DNA of 64,000 nucleotides from Chrysogorgia sp. JL179-B06 (GCA_035772405.1 JAYKKM010000209.1:2638501-2702500); one strand, 5' to 3'. Shown: positions 25,416 through 35,505, counted from the first letter of the stretch. Made by a program: numbers and translations. The notes: a model not told the origin generated them from the sequence alone.

Positions 25416-25602
25416 CCTGATCTTCAGGTTGGGTAACCTTAACCGTTTTCTCATCTTTAAAATGTTCTTTGAGCTTCGGGAAACGATCTAGCAAACTCGC
25501 CAAGATAATAGCAGCGTCAGCGTTTCCATCTGCGTCTGCTTTGTTTCCATCGGTGTCTTTTTGTCCGCGTTCCATTTTGTGTGGGTCAGACACTCTACCC
25601 AT
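25416..25602 (-). pseudogene. L1 first exon, cut by the array's left edge
   Basis: From the ATG at 25602 the protein starts 'MGRVSDPHKMERGQKD' and matches copies B and C until the junction. After that the frame runs on into host sequence for about 27 codons. It lacks the donor site and second exon described for 40099-40620. Confidence 0.7.
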
Positions 25603-25821
25603 CTCACTCAGAGTGAAGAGCGGTTACCCATCTCACTCAGAGTGAAGAGCGGTTTCATATATCATGACCTATTTCCGCCTTGAAAAGTAAAAGTAAAAAT
25701 ATATAGTGTTCCAGGGGGTATCAAGTAGCGTGATACGATATATCGCTGACAGCCTCCCCCTGGAACGCGTATAAACGCACACAGAACGCTGAAACCGAAA
25801 GTAGTTTCGGTTTTCGCCAAG
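25597..25821. promoter_or_regulatory. Control region A: divergent promoter and candidate origin
   Basis: Two 29-bp tandem iterons ('acccatctcactcagagtga' plus 'agagcggtt') lie at 25597-25625 and 25626-25654, each with a CACTC-A-GAGTG hyphenated palindrome. A TATA-like 'aaatatata' follows. Perfect 11-bp inverted arms GTTCCAGGGGG (25708-25718) and CCCCCTGGAAC (25756-25766) enclose the palindrome CGATATATCG (25736-25745). A second perfect hairpin AAACCGAAA-GTAG-TTTCGGTTT (25792-25813) precedes the H3-like ATG. The leftward L1 and rightward H3-like genes diverge from it. The origin role is inferred by analogy with small circular DNA viruses. Confidence 0.6.
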
Positions 25822-26701
25822 ATGGCGGACAAAAGAAAAAAGTATCGCTACAAACCTGGTACGGTCGTTGAGGGAAATAAAACATTATCAGAGAACGACT
25901 AACCCGCTAATCCCTTTGGCCCGTGTGAAAACTCTCGTTAAAGAGATTGTACAATCCATAAACCCGTGCTTACGAATGCAAGTTTCGGCTGTCGAGGCCC
26001 TTCGATGCGGCTGTGAAGATTATATGGTAAAGTTTTTTGAAAATACTAACGACGCGGCGATACACGCTGGACGAGTTACAATTTCGCCGAGAGACGCTCG
26101 CTTGGTTAAATGTATTACGCGTGCATCGTCGATTGCATCGCCGCCTGTGTTTTTATCGTCGCCTGCGCCGAAGAAGGTTTCAAAGCCGAAGCCAAACTTC
26201 TGGACTGAGAATAGTATTCCTTGGTTGGATAAAGATGGTGTTGAGTTGGATCTTGACATGGTAGAGCAAGTAGCCAACTATGTGTTAAAACACACAAGTA
26301 TTGATCATATACAACTTGATGATTCCGTTCATGAACTGGTAGTTGGTAATCGGTCGTTGCGTGTCCATCGACTGCGGATATTGAACGTGTTTTACAAAAA
26401 CGAACATGCTTTGGTCCATTTGCTGAATCAGTTATAGAGAAGCTAAGAGAAATACAACTTGCCATGTTCCCTCCTCCCAAGGCGGGAGAAGGACTATACG
26501 ACCTTCTCCCCACCGTCGCTTTTAACTTAGGGACGCTACACTATCTGTTGACGATGATTGTTTCTCGAGTTGGTAATTTATCACTCTCTCAGGCCAGCGC
26601 GGCATTGTTACTACCTTACGACTATCAAGTAGAAATAAACACCGGAAAATGCACTTTCAACGTTCGAAGATATTAATATTAACGAATCGGTTTTATTGTG
26701 A
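25822..26701 (+). pseudogene. Histone H3-like protein, copy A (frameshifted)
   Basis: Same gene as the copy B entry at 40867, where the full description is given. Here the reading frame changes near 25867, as in all copies, and again near 26359 where one base is missing relative to C. A further one-base difference near 26660 gives an early stop. The H3-fold region (about 25868-26120) is intact in its frame. Confidence 0.75.
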
Positions 26702-26738
26702 ATGGGTTCGGGGGGGGATAATTATTTTTAATGAGGAA

Positions 26739-27819
26739 ATGGACGCAAATCTTGTGGCAGCGCTTTGTAAGTGTTGTGTGTCTTTGAATAAAATAATTCG
26801 ATAAACTGTGTCTCATAGTTTTTTACTTGTGTAGGCGCGCTATTTTGGTGTGAATCGGAAGAGATTGGTTACCTATGTGGTGTATTACGTCTACCTTATC
26901 TCGCCCGTTGGCCGAGAAAGATTTTGTGTGCCAGGTTAAGAAATAGTAAGATTCCGCGTAACCGAATATACAATAAGTGGGTGGTCCATGTTGTATTGGT
27001 TACAACGTCAAGAACTGTTTTAAGATTCAGGGATGCGACATACGAGTTCCCCTTCATTGTCAAACCTGCAGCTTTTTATTTAGACGGTAAAAACCTCATT
27101 GCTGTCGCTAGTTCGTCTGGGAACGAGGAGCAGTTTACCTGCCACTGTAAGAAACATAAGTGTGTTTGTGTTGCGTTTAAATATAGCGTTTTCACAAAGC
27201 CTCGAAGTGTGTGGGTAGCGGAATCGTATTGAGAAGGGATTCTGTTCCTTTCTTACAAATCCATCCTTATAATGGTTGTGGAGCGACTGTTATGAAACAG
27301 CTATACGATTACTTTCACGGAAGACAAATGGCTGTTCACTTGTTGTTTGTGATGTACGATTTCCCACTTTTAGCAGACGCCTTAGCTGTTTACAACCACA
27401 ACGCGTCTCTCCCACAACGAATTGTTCTCCCTGGAGTTATGCGATCAGTTATATCCGCGTTGTGTAGATGCCACCAGCATAATATCAAATCCATACTACA
27501 GACAAACAGATCCGGAGTAGTCTTCAAAGCTAGCGCTATAGATGTGGTTTGTTCCCAACGCAATTGCAATGAGACTAGTCTTGCCGTAAATAGCTTGTAC
27601 GCACTAGCGAATATAGAGATCGAATTCGAGAAATGTGATGAGAATGCCAGAACAGCGAATCCCTTGGTTATTACCAAATATGAAAGTATGGATTGCCAAG
27701 GAATATCGATCATTAGCTGTAATACGATAGTGCGTGTTTTGTGCTGCGATGATTACCAGCGGTTCGCGTTACCTATCAAGTCTGTAACCTTACCTTGGGG
27801 TCAAGTAAGGCACAACTAG
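26739..27819 (+). pseudogene. R2 cysteine-rich protein, copy A (frameshifted)
   Basis: Same layout as the intact copy C gene (51621-52702): exon 1 26739-26766, intron 26767-26834, exon 2 from 26835. One T is missing near 27190 relative to C, splitting the frame into parts ending at 27232 and beginning before 27240. Confidence 0.65.
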
Positions 27820-27822
27820 ACA

Positions 27823-28071
27823 ATGTCTAAGGTTCCCTCTTTCAGTTTGTCAGTACGACTACAGCATTTGAATGGTTCGTTGACGGCGTTGCCAATTACG
27901 GAGATACCTGTTGGACATAATAAGATAACAAAATCGTGGGTCGCATCACAAAATTTGTTGTTGCAAATCAATAAAAAGGAACAAATTTACATATTTTACG
28001 GAGGCGGTTCCGCTTTAGACAACCAACCATTAACGGATGTTATTTACAGAAGAAGGAGGACGGAACAATGA
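27823..28071 (+). pseudogene. R3 small protein, copy A (shifted C-terminus)
   Basis: It starts three bases after the R2 stop. The first 66 or so codons match copy B. A one-base difference in 'ggttccgctttagac' (B has 'cttatagac') changes the C-terminus and gives a different stop. Function unknown. Confidence 0.5.
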
Positions 28072-28083
28072 TATTCCTTAGAA

Positions 28084-28683
28084 ATGAATTTATCTGCGCA
28101 TAAAGTCTTTTGTCCTAAACTGGTTCATTTAAAGAGCGGTGATTTGTTCGAATGCCAACAAAGCGACCTTTTGGAACATAAATGGCGCGAGTTGAAATTT
28201 AACCAAAGACTTGATGGATTTGAAGCGACTTACGAAACATATTTGGCTTTGTATGATGATACTGTTACTCGGATAAATTTTATACAAAGACACGTGACCC
28301 ACGCATGTGGCTTGGCTGTTTACCCTCGATATTGTAGTGGCTTCGTCGAAATGTTTCAACCCTTCGTCCTTCCATTTGTTCTATTCGAGAAGTTTAGAAC
28401 GAAGCACATACGTGAGTGTGAAAATGAAGAACATGAACTTAGTTGTGCTGGGTTTGTCTGCGACAAGAGCAAAGCAAGACAACAAAGATTGAAGATATCC
28501 ATGCTAATTAATTTCTGTATGAACTATAAAACATACATGAACAATAACGCCGATGTGTTTAACGATATTTGGACCGCGCAATTTGACCTGTCTATAGATG
28601 CAGAAACGCTTGACAACCTCTTCCCTCTAGACTTGTGTGAATGTGTGACTTGTAAATTAAAACCGCATGCATGTTGTGTGTAA
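28084..28683 (+). CDS. R4 protein, 199 aa, unknown function
   Basis: An uninterrupted frame from 'MNLSAHKVFCPKLVHLKSGD' to 'CVTCKLKPHACCV'. It is present and open in copies A, B and C, with only an in-frame codon difference (B lacks one Asp near residue 58). It contains several Cys and His residues, including a C-terminal CxC...CxxC cluster that could bind metal. There is no signal peptide or clear membrane segment. In copy B it overlaps the end of R3 by 20 bases, typical of a compact viral block. I do not recognise a family. Preservation in three copies makes it a credible protein. Confidence 0.7.
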   Translation: MNLSAHKVFCPKLVHLKSGDLFECQQSDLLEHKWRELKFNQRLDGFEATYETYLALYDDTVTRINFIQRHVTHACGLAVYPRYCSGFVEMFQPFVLPFVLFEKFRTKHIRECENEEHELSCAGFVCDKSKARQQRLKISMLINFCMNYKTYMNNNADVFNDIWTAQFDLSIDAETLDNLFPLDLCECVTCKLKPHACCV

Positions 28684-28761
28684 ATGAAATATGATATATT
28701 AAAAATTTTGACGGTTGGATTTTGAAATTCAATCACAACGGTTTCGAAACTCATCTAAATA

Positions 28762-28854
28762 ATGTCAGATATAATGTCTCCTGAACAGGCAGTACCTCCT
28801 ATCCACGTAGGTGTTAAAGAAGAAAGAGAAAACATCAAGCGTTTAACAATTCAG
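28762..28854 (+). CDS. R5 short exon with candidate splice donor, copy A
   Basis: From the ATG at 28762, 31 codons ('MSDIMSPEQAVPPIHVGVKE' onward) run to a candidate donor TCAG|GTAACA. Exon length is a multiple of three here and in B and C, where an in-frame 30-bp gain adds two 'ATACGAAAAATGGAT' units. That in-frame difference supports coding. The downstream exon might be the proline-rich G6 exon starting at 35531, which would be in phase, but this join is unproven. Confidence 0.4.
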
Positions 28855-29771
28855 GTAACAGTTCTTGATTTACATTCAAAATGTTTGCTAGTTCGCGGCG
28901 ATTGTCACCTACTGTCGGAGACAAAATATTAATACATTCAATAAACGTGAATCCTTTTTTACGTAAAACAAAATACGCTATAGAGTATAGACCGCAATCG
29001 TTGGAGTCTACTCGTTGTATAGTTATGACGTTTCGAATTAACTTCTTTCCATTTATGAGCTTATGCCAACCAGGAACGTCGTAGTATAGCGTTTTGCTAG
29101 GATGTAGACCAAAGGAATCGAACAAGTATACTTTGTCATTTGTCTTCTCGATGGCAACCCAATGCCCTCTAGCCAAATGTTGTTTGTATCCATACGCTAT
29201 ACATGGTGGATTCAATTCGTTCAATACGTTAACGTCTATTTCCCCCAAGCCAGGGTGCATTCCATGTAAACCTCACGCCGAAGATACGCCAAGGGCTTTT
29301 CAAGCGCTGCGCCGTGCGCCGACAGACTCGTACCCAGGCTTCCGGTTTGGAGGCGCATCGTACGACTCAGTACGCCATATTAATGTGTGGCAAGTTTGGT
29401 TTGTATCTTTGCGCATATGTAGCTGTTTACGTTGACTTGAGTGAGTTGAGTCAACAAACAATAAATTCGAATAGTTCCTTTTAATTTCTGTTATATTATT
29501 GTTCAATGATTATCTTAAATCTGAATTCAACAATTGGCAAAAAACATCAATTATACATAATTATAGGTTAACGATATAGTAATACTACAGTATATATGTA
29601 TATGAACATGGTAATGCTGGTATTGCGTGTTCATTCCCTACGGTAGGTTTGCAAGCATTATAAAACCATAACACTAAGCAAGATGTAGGAAAACTCGGTA
29701 AATTGTCAGGGATATATCCAAGCGATATCTGAAATTACAATGTTCATGAAATATAGATAAGATGGCCAAAA

Positions 29772-32700
29772 TCATGAGTCAGCCAAAAAAGGACAACGAC
29801 CCTGTTCCGAATCCACTCTATCGACAACTTTAGACACGGAATATTCTTTTGCACGTCCAGAAAATACAGTATTTCCTCTATGACGTCTCATTACGTCATC
29901 TCCTTTAAAGTATAAACGAACACTTTCTTTGATGATGCTGTCACACTTCTTCAATGGAGGTAAACACCAGTTCAGCTTCGTCCTTCTTGCCAATGTTTCG
30001 TTTGATTGGCCACCACATTGTTGCTGCGCTCTCATCGAATTGTAGAAACTTTCAGCAATGGCTTCTGGTCCTCCTTTCGACAACGCGATATCCAGAAGGG
30101 CACATGATGGCGGTTCTGCGACGCTGTAAACATCCTCGTTGCAGTAAAACGAACTGTAAAAGTTTTGTTCTTGCAATCGAACGCTAAACTCTTTACCACT
30201 GCGAAACTTCATCTCGAACAAAATATCCAGTGTTTCTGACTCCACAGCCTCGAGCGATACTAGCTGAGTGTCCTGTGATGGAAGTGGGGTGTTGTCGTTG
30301 ACGAGATTAAACCAGCCAGGACAGAGTCCATCCCAGATGCCAAACTTCACAGCATCTTTGAATCTCTTCATGTAGCGAAATGCCAGGCGAGGATCGAAAT
30401 CCATTCCTGACGTGGAAATATGTGGCATTTTCGATGCTACAGACAACAGAGCTTTGCATTCTTCCACGCCATAGTTTTCGTATTCCCCATCTGCTACATT
30501 TAACTGCAAGACATCATCTGCTCGACAGCCACAATGCAAAGTCACAAGGAAACCAGCATCAAACACTTGAAGAATGGGCAAGCAACGATCAGCGACTACA
30601 GATTCGACTCTTCTATCAAGCGCGTCCACCAGATCCTTTGCCAGTTGGTGACGATCATCTTTGATATCTTGCTCTTCTCGCATCTTCCATGTGAATCGAT
30701 TCGCTGGTCCTGCTCTCGGTGCTTCTCCTTCGCCATCTTTTGTCACCAACCATCCCTCTAGCAACTCAATGCCTTTGTACTGGCCTCCGGGTCTTATGGT
30801 TTCTCTGGCATTTTGTAACCGCGGGAAGGAGCTGGCGTCGCCATTTGCAGCTTTTTCCAATTTTGCCTTAACTATGGGCCACCATAGCTTAAGCTTCCAC
30901 ATGGGCACTCCAAGGGACTGGACTCGTAACATTAAGTCCACAACTGGCTCCATGGTGTCAAGGAAAGCAAGAAGATCAGCAACAAAATCTGACCCAGCAA
31001 TCATGTATTGCAGCTCTTCTTCTTCCCGTCGATGTGGATGCAGCATGTCGAATGCTTTCCAGAATGCGCTGTAGCTCTTCTCAATCTTTAGCCATTGTTC
31101 GTATGAAGAACTTGCGAATCTTTGAGAAGCGTAGGCAACTGGTCGTCTTGCATCTTTGTCAATCAGTTGTAGGAAGGCAAAACCTTTTCCGTTTGCGAGG
31201 ATGGTGTTGAAGACATTACATCTCTTCAAGAATCTCTTAAAATGAACACCACTCGTTGAATCGCGATCTCTTACGTCAAGGACTCCTAGATTGAGAACAT
31301 GAGCGGGGTCCCACGTTACAGGCAAGGCAAGTTGACCATATTGACGGCAATCCACGATTCCTAACTCCTCCAAAAGCTTTTCGCGAAACCCCCTTGCTTG
31401 GTACGGACCATCTGCTGCGATACCACAAAGCCGGGAAAGAACTTCTTTGGAAAAGTGTCCTTCGATCGCTTTGATTAAAAGCTCTGCCAAACTGTCGTAC
31501 GAAGCTTGCTCAAACTCTGTATAGACCTGTGGAGCAGCAACAGGAATCGGACAGGGAATTCCAGCTTCGTTTCGGGCTACAATAAGCACGGCTTGATTGG
31601 TTGTACGCGACGGTGTGGCTTTATCAATTGTGGCCCATATATGGGGTGGCAGTAATGTTGAAGGCAGAGGTTGGTTCAGCCATGCGTCGATTCTTTGATT
31701 TACGATCTTCTCTAAACAATAGAGGATGTCGTTAAAGTTGTTGCGACTATGTCCAATGCTTCCAACATCCACAGAGCAACAAGCTAAGAAAGAGATCAAT
31801 GTTTCAAAATTTCTAGCTGCTGCACCGAGCTTTAAATCTATGATAGTTGCTCGAAATATGTTGGTTGCTGCAGTTGATCTCTTCCTCGCCACTTCTTCTT
31901 CTCGCTGAAATGCTTCCATAGCTCTCTTGTGCACATTACCACCATCGCCAACCAAACACAGGTGGTCGATGCACGACTTCTTTTGCCTGTACCATGTTTG
32001 ATTGTGCCCTTCGACGAGGAGACGCGTGATTTCTTTGTTAAAGATTATCCCGGTCCCAATTGTTCCATTACTTGACGGATTAATTATTCGTTGGGCTTCC
32101 AATGGCGTGAGGCTGTTTATAGTAGGCCTGGCTGCTAGCTGTAATTTAAAGCAAGGCAAGCAACGCAGCAAAGCAGTTTCTGAATCTTCATCGTAGTAAA
32201 ATTCGAGAAACTTCGATGTTTCAGCTAACTGGTGGATATTAATAGCTTGTCGCATTGCCGTGAGGGATTTTAGGACTTCACTATCGTCGGATACTAAATG
32301 TTCCAGAGTTGCATGCTGCTTTCCAAAGCTTTCGACTTTCACAGACAAACTGGAGATGGCTTTCATTACATCTTCGAGAGTGGTATCCTTTCCCTGGATG
32401 ATTGATTCGGTGTTGGCTTGTGGGTTACAAAAAGAAAGCAAGGTTTTCTGGTGCATTGAAGATGCCTCTGACGTAGCAGGTGATTCCTGCAAACTCGTTT
32501 GTGGAGTTGTTGTTCCTGCCGGCTCTGTCAATTCAGATGTGCCATCAGGACGTACGGAAACAGATCCACATTCTTTCTGGGAAACAATCTCGGTACCAGG
32601 GGTGAATTCCAGTTCAGGTTGCCAAGATTCGTCTAGCGAAAGAACAAGTGTGGATGCGCTGACTGGTTGAAGTCCTTGTACTTCTCGGCAGTGTGCTTTT

Positions 32701-33092
32701 CCATATCGAGAGTTTAGTTGCTGGACTTCAGGTGCAGTAGACGGAACAATTGTACACGTCTGATCTCCAATTGTATTGTGCCATCTGGTTTTATGGCGTC
32801 TGATACTGGATGAGTTGATCCTGCTTAGAGTTACGAACCTTTCATCCCTCTTGCCCTGTAGTGATACTTCCAAACACTCCAGGCAAAAATATTTCTCCGT
32901 AATTTTTGTCTGTTTATTTCGCTCATCGGACTTCTGCTTTTTCTCTGGGATGGGTTGTTTCTCGGTGGCACAGCCTCGCTTCCAGTCCCAAACTAACTGT
33001 CGCTTTGATGATGAAGAGGACTCGACCATTTCGTCTTGTTGTCCGACATGCGGTAGCTGTTCAATTATTTCGATACTGGATGCTAAAGGCAA
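29772..33092 (-). CDS. hAT-type transposase, 1106 aa, BED-like zinc finger
   Basis: The protein would act in the nucleus, binding the element's ends and catalysing cut-and-paste transposition. Near residues 68-105 a BED-like finger is visible: 'YFCLECLEVSLQGKRDE' with CxxC, then 'RRHKTRWHN' with the His pair. A Ser/Thr-rich, probably disordered linker follows. The RNase H-like core shows acidic candidates in 'IWATIDKATPSRTTNQAVL', 'CGIAADGPYQARGF' and 'VTWDPAHVLNLGVLDV', the last like the hAT (C/S/D)xxAH motif. It is longer than common 600-700 aa hAT transposases. No stop interrupts it. The final catalytic Glu was not assigned. Confidence 0.75.
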   Translation of the reverse strand: MPLASSIEIIEQLPHVGQQDEMVESSSSSKRQLVWDWKRGCATEKQPIPEKKQKSDERNKQTKITEKYFCLECLEVSLQGKRDERFVTLSRINSSSIRRHKTRWHNTIGDQTCTIVPSTAPEVQQLNSRYGKAHCREVQGLQPVSASTLVLSLDESWQPELEFTPGTEIVSQKECGSVSVRPDGTSELTEPAGTTTPQTSLQESPATSEASSMHQKTLLSFCNPQANTESIIQGKDTTLEDVMKAISSLSVKVESFGKQHATLEHLVSDDSEVLKSLTAMRQAINIHQLAETSKFLEFYYDEDSETALLRCLPCFKLQLAARPTINSLTPLEAQRIINPSSNGTIGTGIIFNKEITRLLVEGHNQTWYRQKKSCIDHLCLVGDGGNVHKRAMEAFQREEEVARKRSTAATNIFRATIIDLKLGAAARNFETLISFLACCSVDVGSIGHSRNNFNDILYCLEKIVNQRIDAWLNQPLPSTLLPPHIWATIDKATPSRTTNQAVLIVARNEAGIPCPIPVAAPQVYTEFEQASYDSLAELLIKAIEGHFSKEVLSRLCGIAADGPYQARGFREKLLEELGIVDCRQYGQLALPVTWDPAHVLNLGVLDVRDRDSTSGVHFKRFLKRCNVFNTILANGKGFAFLQLIDKDARRPVAYASQRFASSSYEQWLKIEKSYSAFWKAFDMLHPHRREEEELQYMIAGSDFVADLLAFLDTMEPVVDLMLRVQSLGVPMWKLKLWWPIVKAKLEKAANGDASSFPRLQNARETIRPGGQYKGIELLEGWLVTKDGEGEAPRAGPANRFTWKMREEQDIKDDRHQLAKDLVDALDRRVESVVADRCLPILQVFDAGFLVTLHCGCRADDVLQLNVADGEYENYGVEECKALLSVASKMPHISTSGMDFDPRLAFRYMKRFKDAVKFGIWDGLCPGWFNLVNDNTPLPSQDTQLVSLEAVESETLDILFEMKFRSGKEFSVRLQEQNFYSSFYCNEDVYSVAEPPSCALLDIALSKGGPEAIAESFYNSMRAQQQCGGQSNETLARRTKLNWCLPPLKKCDSIIKESVRLYFKGDDVMRRHRGNTVFSGRAKEYSVSKVVDRVDSEQGRCPFLADS

Positions 33093-33279
33093 CAGATGTA
33101 TGGAAATTGTGGTGTCTTAATGATATTAAATAAACTGTTTTTTTATTATATATTAGATGGGAGTGTTTTACTAAGAAATATGCAGTGACATATTTTCCAC
33201 ATCCTCACTAGTGAAGATATCGATCACGTGATTAAACATTTTCCCACATTTTGCATTGAATCTATATAATAAAAAAAAA

Positions 33280-33415
33280 TTACAAGGTGGCTTGAAGATA
33301 TGAATTTTATCTTCTCGTGGTAAAAACAATATTTTACTCATTCGCTACGCTCATTCGTAAAATATTGTTTTCACCACTCGAAGATAAAATTCATATCTTC
33401 GCACCACCATGTAAT
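33280..33415. repeat. Fold-back element nested in the hAT transposon
   Basis: The arms are nearly perfect reverse complements: 'ttacaaggtgg' and 'gaagatatgaattttatctt' at the left, with 'aagataaaattcatatcttc' and 'ccaccatgtaa' at the right, around the loop 'cattcgctacgctcattcg'. It is about 136 bp and lies between two minus-strand frames of the hAT element. Confidence 0.85.
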
Positions 33416-33693
33416 ATCCTCTCTATATTTATAAATTCTCTATTAAATAAGACTCGTACTCGTTTGTCTATTTTACCTTTTTGTATACAATTGTTGCATG
33501 TTGCTTTCTGACCATAGCCTTCTTCTCCTTCTGCGGTACCACAAATAATATGGATAAATTTTTTACACGTATTGCATGTATGGGCATCACCTACTTCTTT
33601 TAAACAAACAGGACAGGCACAATCCATGGCTAGTAAATGTTTAAAAGCAGAAAGTTTTATGGAAAATGGAATTTTTATTGTTCCACAGGCCAA
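33391..33693 (-). CDS. Small zinc-finger frame upstream of the transposase
   Basis: About 100 codons containing 'CACPVCLKEVGDAHTCNTCK' and 'CNNCIQKG', a Cys/His pattern like RING or PHD-type fingers. It lies upstream of the transposase on the same strand, within the hAT element, so it could be a first exon or a separate accessory protein. The fold-back repeat overlaps its 3' end. Confidence 0.4.
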   Translation of the reverse strand: MACGTIKIPFSIKLSAFKHLLAMDCACPVCLKEVGDAHTCNTCKKFIHIICGTAEGEEGYGQKATCNNCIQKGKIDKRVRVLFNREFINIERILHGGAKI

Positions 33694-34767
33694 AATTTAT
33701 AGGCGAAAATATTAATATACAATATTTTCCAAAAATATATTAATATACAATGGTATTTGTGAAAGGTATTAATTTAAAGAAACAAACAACAAATTCTTAC
33801 CTGATTCCTATCCTTGGCGCCGGCGTGATGATACGAAAAAACTGAAGAATAATTCGTAACGCAGTCAGAGATCCAGAGTGTCACTGTCACACTAACAATA
33901 TAACCGCAGAACCAAAAAAGCACTACACGCGAACAGTGGAATTCTACTGTAACGGGCCGAGTTATGAACACACTTACTAGTCAAGACACAAGACTTCTTG
34001 GTCGGAACACACTTTATTTTACATTTCACAATTTCTTATATACACTACGTTGCCCTTGGTTGGCCATCCGTGACTTCCTTTTTACGTAGGGCCGTAGGCA
34101 CAAGAAGTTACTAATTCTACAAATCTACTTTATATGAACGTCAGTAATTAATATCCGGTACGCAATTACACTAGTACGCCTTGTAAAATTCAGCTACAAC
34201 TCTCTCGAAACTTCGAGTCGAGTAATTAAGTATGCGCATGAGCGCATCGGTTGACGATGACAGCTTCACAATTTATTTAACAAGTATTCGTATTTCAAAT
34301 CCCACTCTGAAGGTTGCGCAATTGATTGGTCATTATTCATTAACAGTTTATTACTTTCTCTATGCCGTATATTCGGGCGCTCTCACCCACAAAGTGGTGT
34401 CCTATGACTGCTATAACCAGTTTGACGGCGCAAACTTCCCTGATGAGTGATGCATAAGGGTTTTGGTGGGAAAGCCGGAAGGCCATATGTCTGATGTCGA
34501 GTATCTTTTTATTAAAACATTGCGCAAAAGATTAACGTTGTTGGTGTTACGTCATTAGACTCATTAGATTACGCCAAGCCTTGCGCGGCGCGGCGCGCAG
34601 CGCGCCGAACATCGAGAGCCAAGCGCCGAGCTAGTTAGATTCTGCGCCAGCACGCCGAGTGCTCTTCAAACTCACGCCGAAGATATTCGGCGTGACCTAC
34701 ATGGAATGCACCCTGGCCCCCAAGTCGTAAATTTTAGTAGTTTGCGGACGCTGTCACTGTCCATTAT

Positions 34768-35505
34768 TTACACATATGTTATCGCTAAAGCTGTTCCTCC
34801 GTCTAGATTACCAAAGATGACATGCCCAGAGACGACACACACAATAAGAAGCTGTTTGGCTATCGCCGTAGACTGTTTCAAATTGGCTGTTACTTGGATG
34901 TTGTCAACTAAAAAAAATTAAAGAATAATTTAAATTAAGAAATATATTTCTTATATTATATATATTATATATTATTTATTTCTTATATATTTCTTTATAT
35001 ATTTATTTCTTATATATTTCTTATATATTTCTTATATATTTCTTATAATTTAGTTACCTTTAGTTGGTATATAGGAGTGAGGAGAGTCTCCCATAGTCAT
35101 TGGTGCGCTGACACCGGCTGGGAATAGGTAAAGGTGGTTGGCGTGGAACTCGTCGGATGGAAGGCGATGGTTGGTGTCGTTGAAAACCGTTTTTACGTTT
35201 TCGTATATGACTTTGTTCGTAGTTAGACTCTCAACGTCTGTTGTGTCGTTGTTGTATGAGTAGTTAAATTGTGGAAAAGATATTTTCTTGAGTTCTATTC
35301 CCTTATACCAACACGCATTTTTAGCTGCCTGATTAGCGCAGGCAATAACAATTAATTTCAAATTAGACGCTTTGTTTGCTTGTGTGATAGCCTTGTCGGT
35401 AGACACTGTGTCACTATTTGCTGAAATGCTGGTAGCGTTCGCCACAACTTTTGTATAAGGAAATGTGTATGGGTGTGACTTCAAAATTTCCTCTAAACGC
35501 ATCAT
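34768..35505 (-). CDS. S1 spliced protein, copy A (195 aa)
   Basis: Exon 1 runs 35505-35058 and ends at donor AAAG|GTAACT. The intron 34908-35057 is AT-rich with TATTTCTTA repeats and ends in a T-run plus TAG. Exon 2 runs 34907-34768. The spliced length is 588 nt, a multiple of three. The protein is Asn/Thr/Ala-rich ('SISANSDTVSTDKAITQANK'), has 'FPAGVSAPMTMGDSPHSYIP', and ends in a hydrophobic segment including 'GHVIFGNLDGGTALAIT'. The protease ATG lies just after its stop. All four array copies keep an open, in-phase spliced frame. Composition and position suggest a structural protein, but no family is recognised. The frame is open upstream of the ATG, so the start could be further 5'. Confidence 0.6.
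34935..35048. repeat. AT-rich TATATTTCTTA repeats in the S1 intron
   Basis: Imperfect tandem 'tatatttctta' units fill the intron. Their number differs between the copies of the array, so this is a slippage-prone, variable tract. Confidence 0.85.

Larger units (their letters stand above)
29250..34716 (-). mobile_element. Autonomous-looking hAT transposon, 8-bp TSD
   Basis: The ends are inverted repeats: left CCAGGGTGCATTCCATGTA, mirrored at the right as TACATGGAATGCACCCTGG, with a further 'cacgccgaagata' match. The exact 8-bp duplication CCCCCAAG flanks it (29242-29249 and 34717-34724). Copies B and D show the empty site with one CCCCCAAG. Subterminal GC-rich 'gcgccg' motifs occur at both ends. 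An 8-bp TSD and the transposase inside identify hAT. The uninterrupted transposase frame and intact ends suggest a recent insertion. Confidence 0.92.
28835..34764 (-). pseudogene. Adenain-like protease, copy A, split by hAT
   Basis: The C-terminal 141 codons (28835-29249 plus a few read-through codons) keep the catalytic motifs described for copy D (59047). The N-terminal codons lie at 34725-34764 on the far side of the 5467-bp transposon. Copies A, B and C also lack one A in an A-run within the first 12 codons relative to D. Confidence 0.85.

Noticed and set aside
25822..26120. Processed host histone H3 pseudogene
   Set aside because: It is part of the repeated unit next to the control region in three copies, has strongly diverged residues, lacks the tail and is joined to a long extension.
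30661..32670. Several 100-140 codon plus-strand frames
   Set aside because: Antisense shadows of the hAT transposase.
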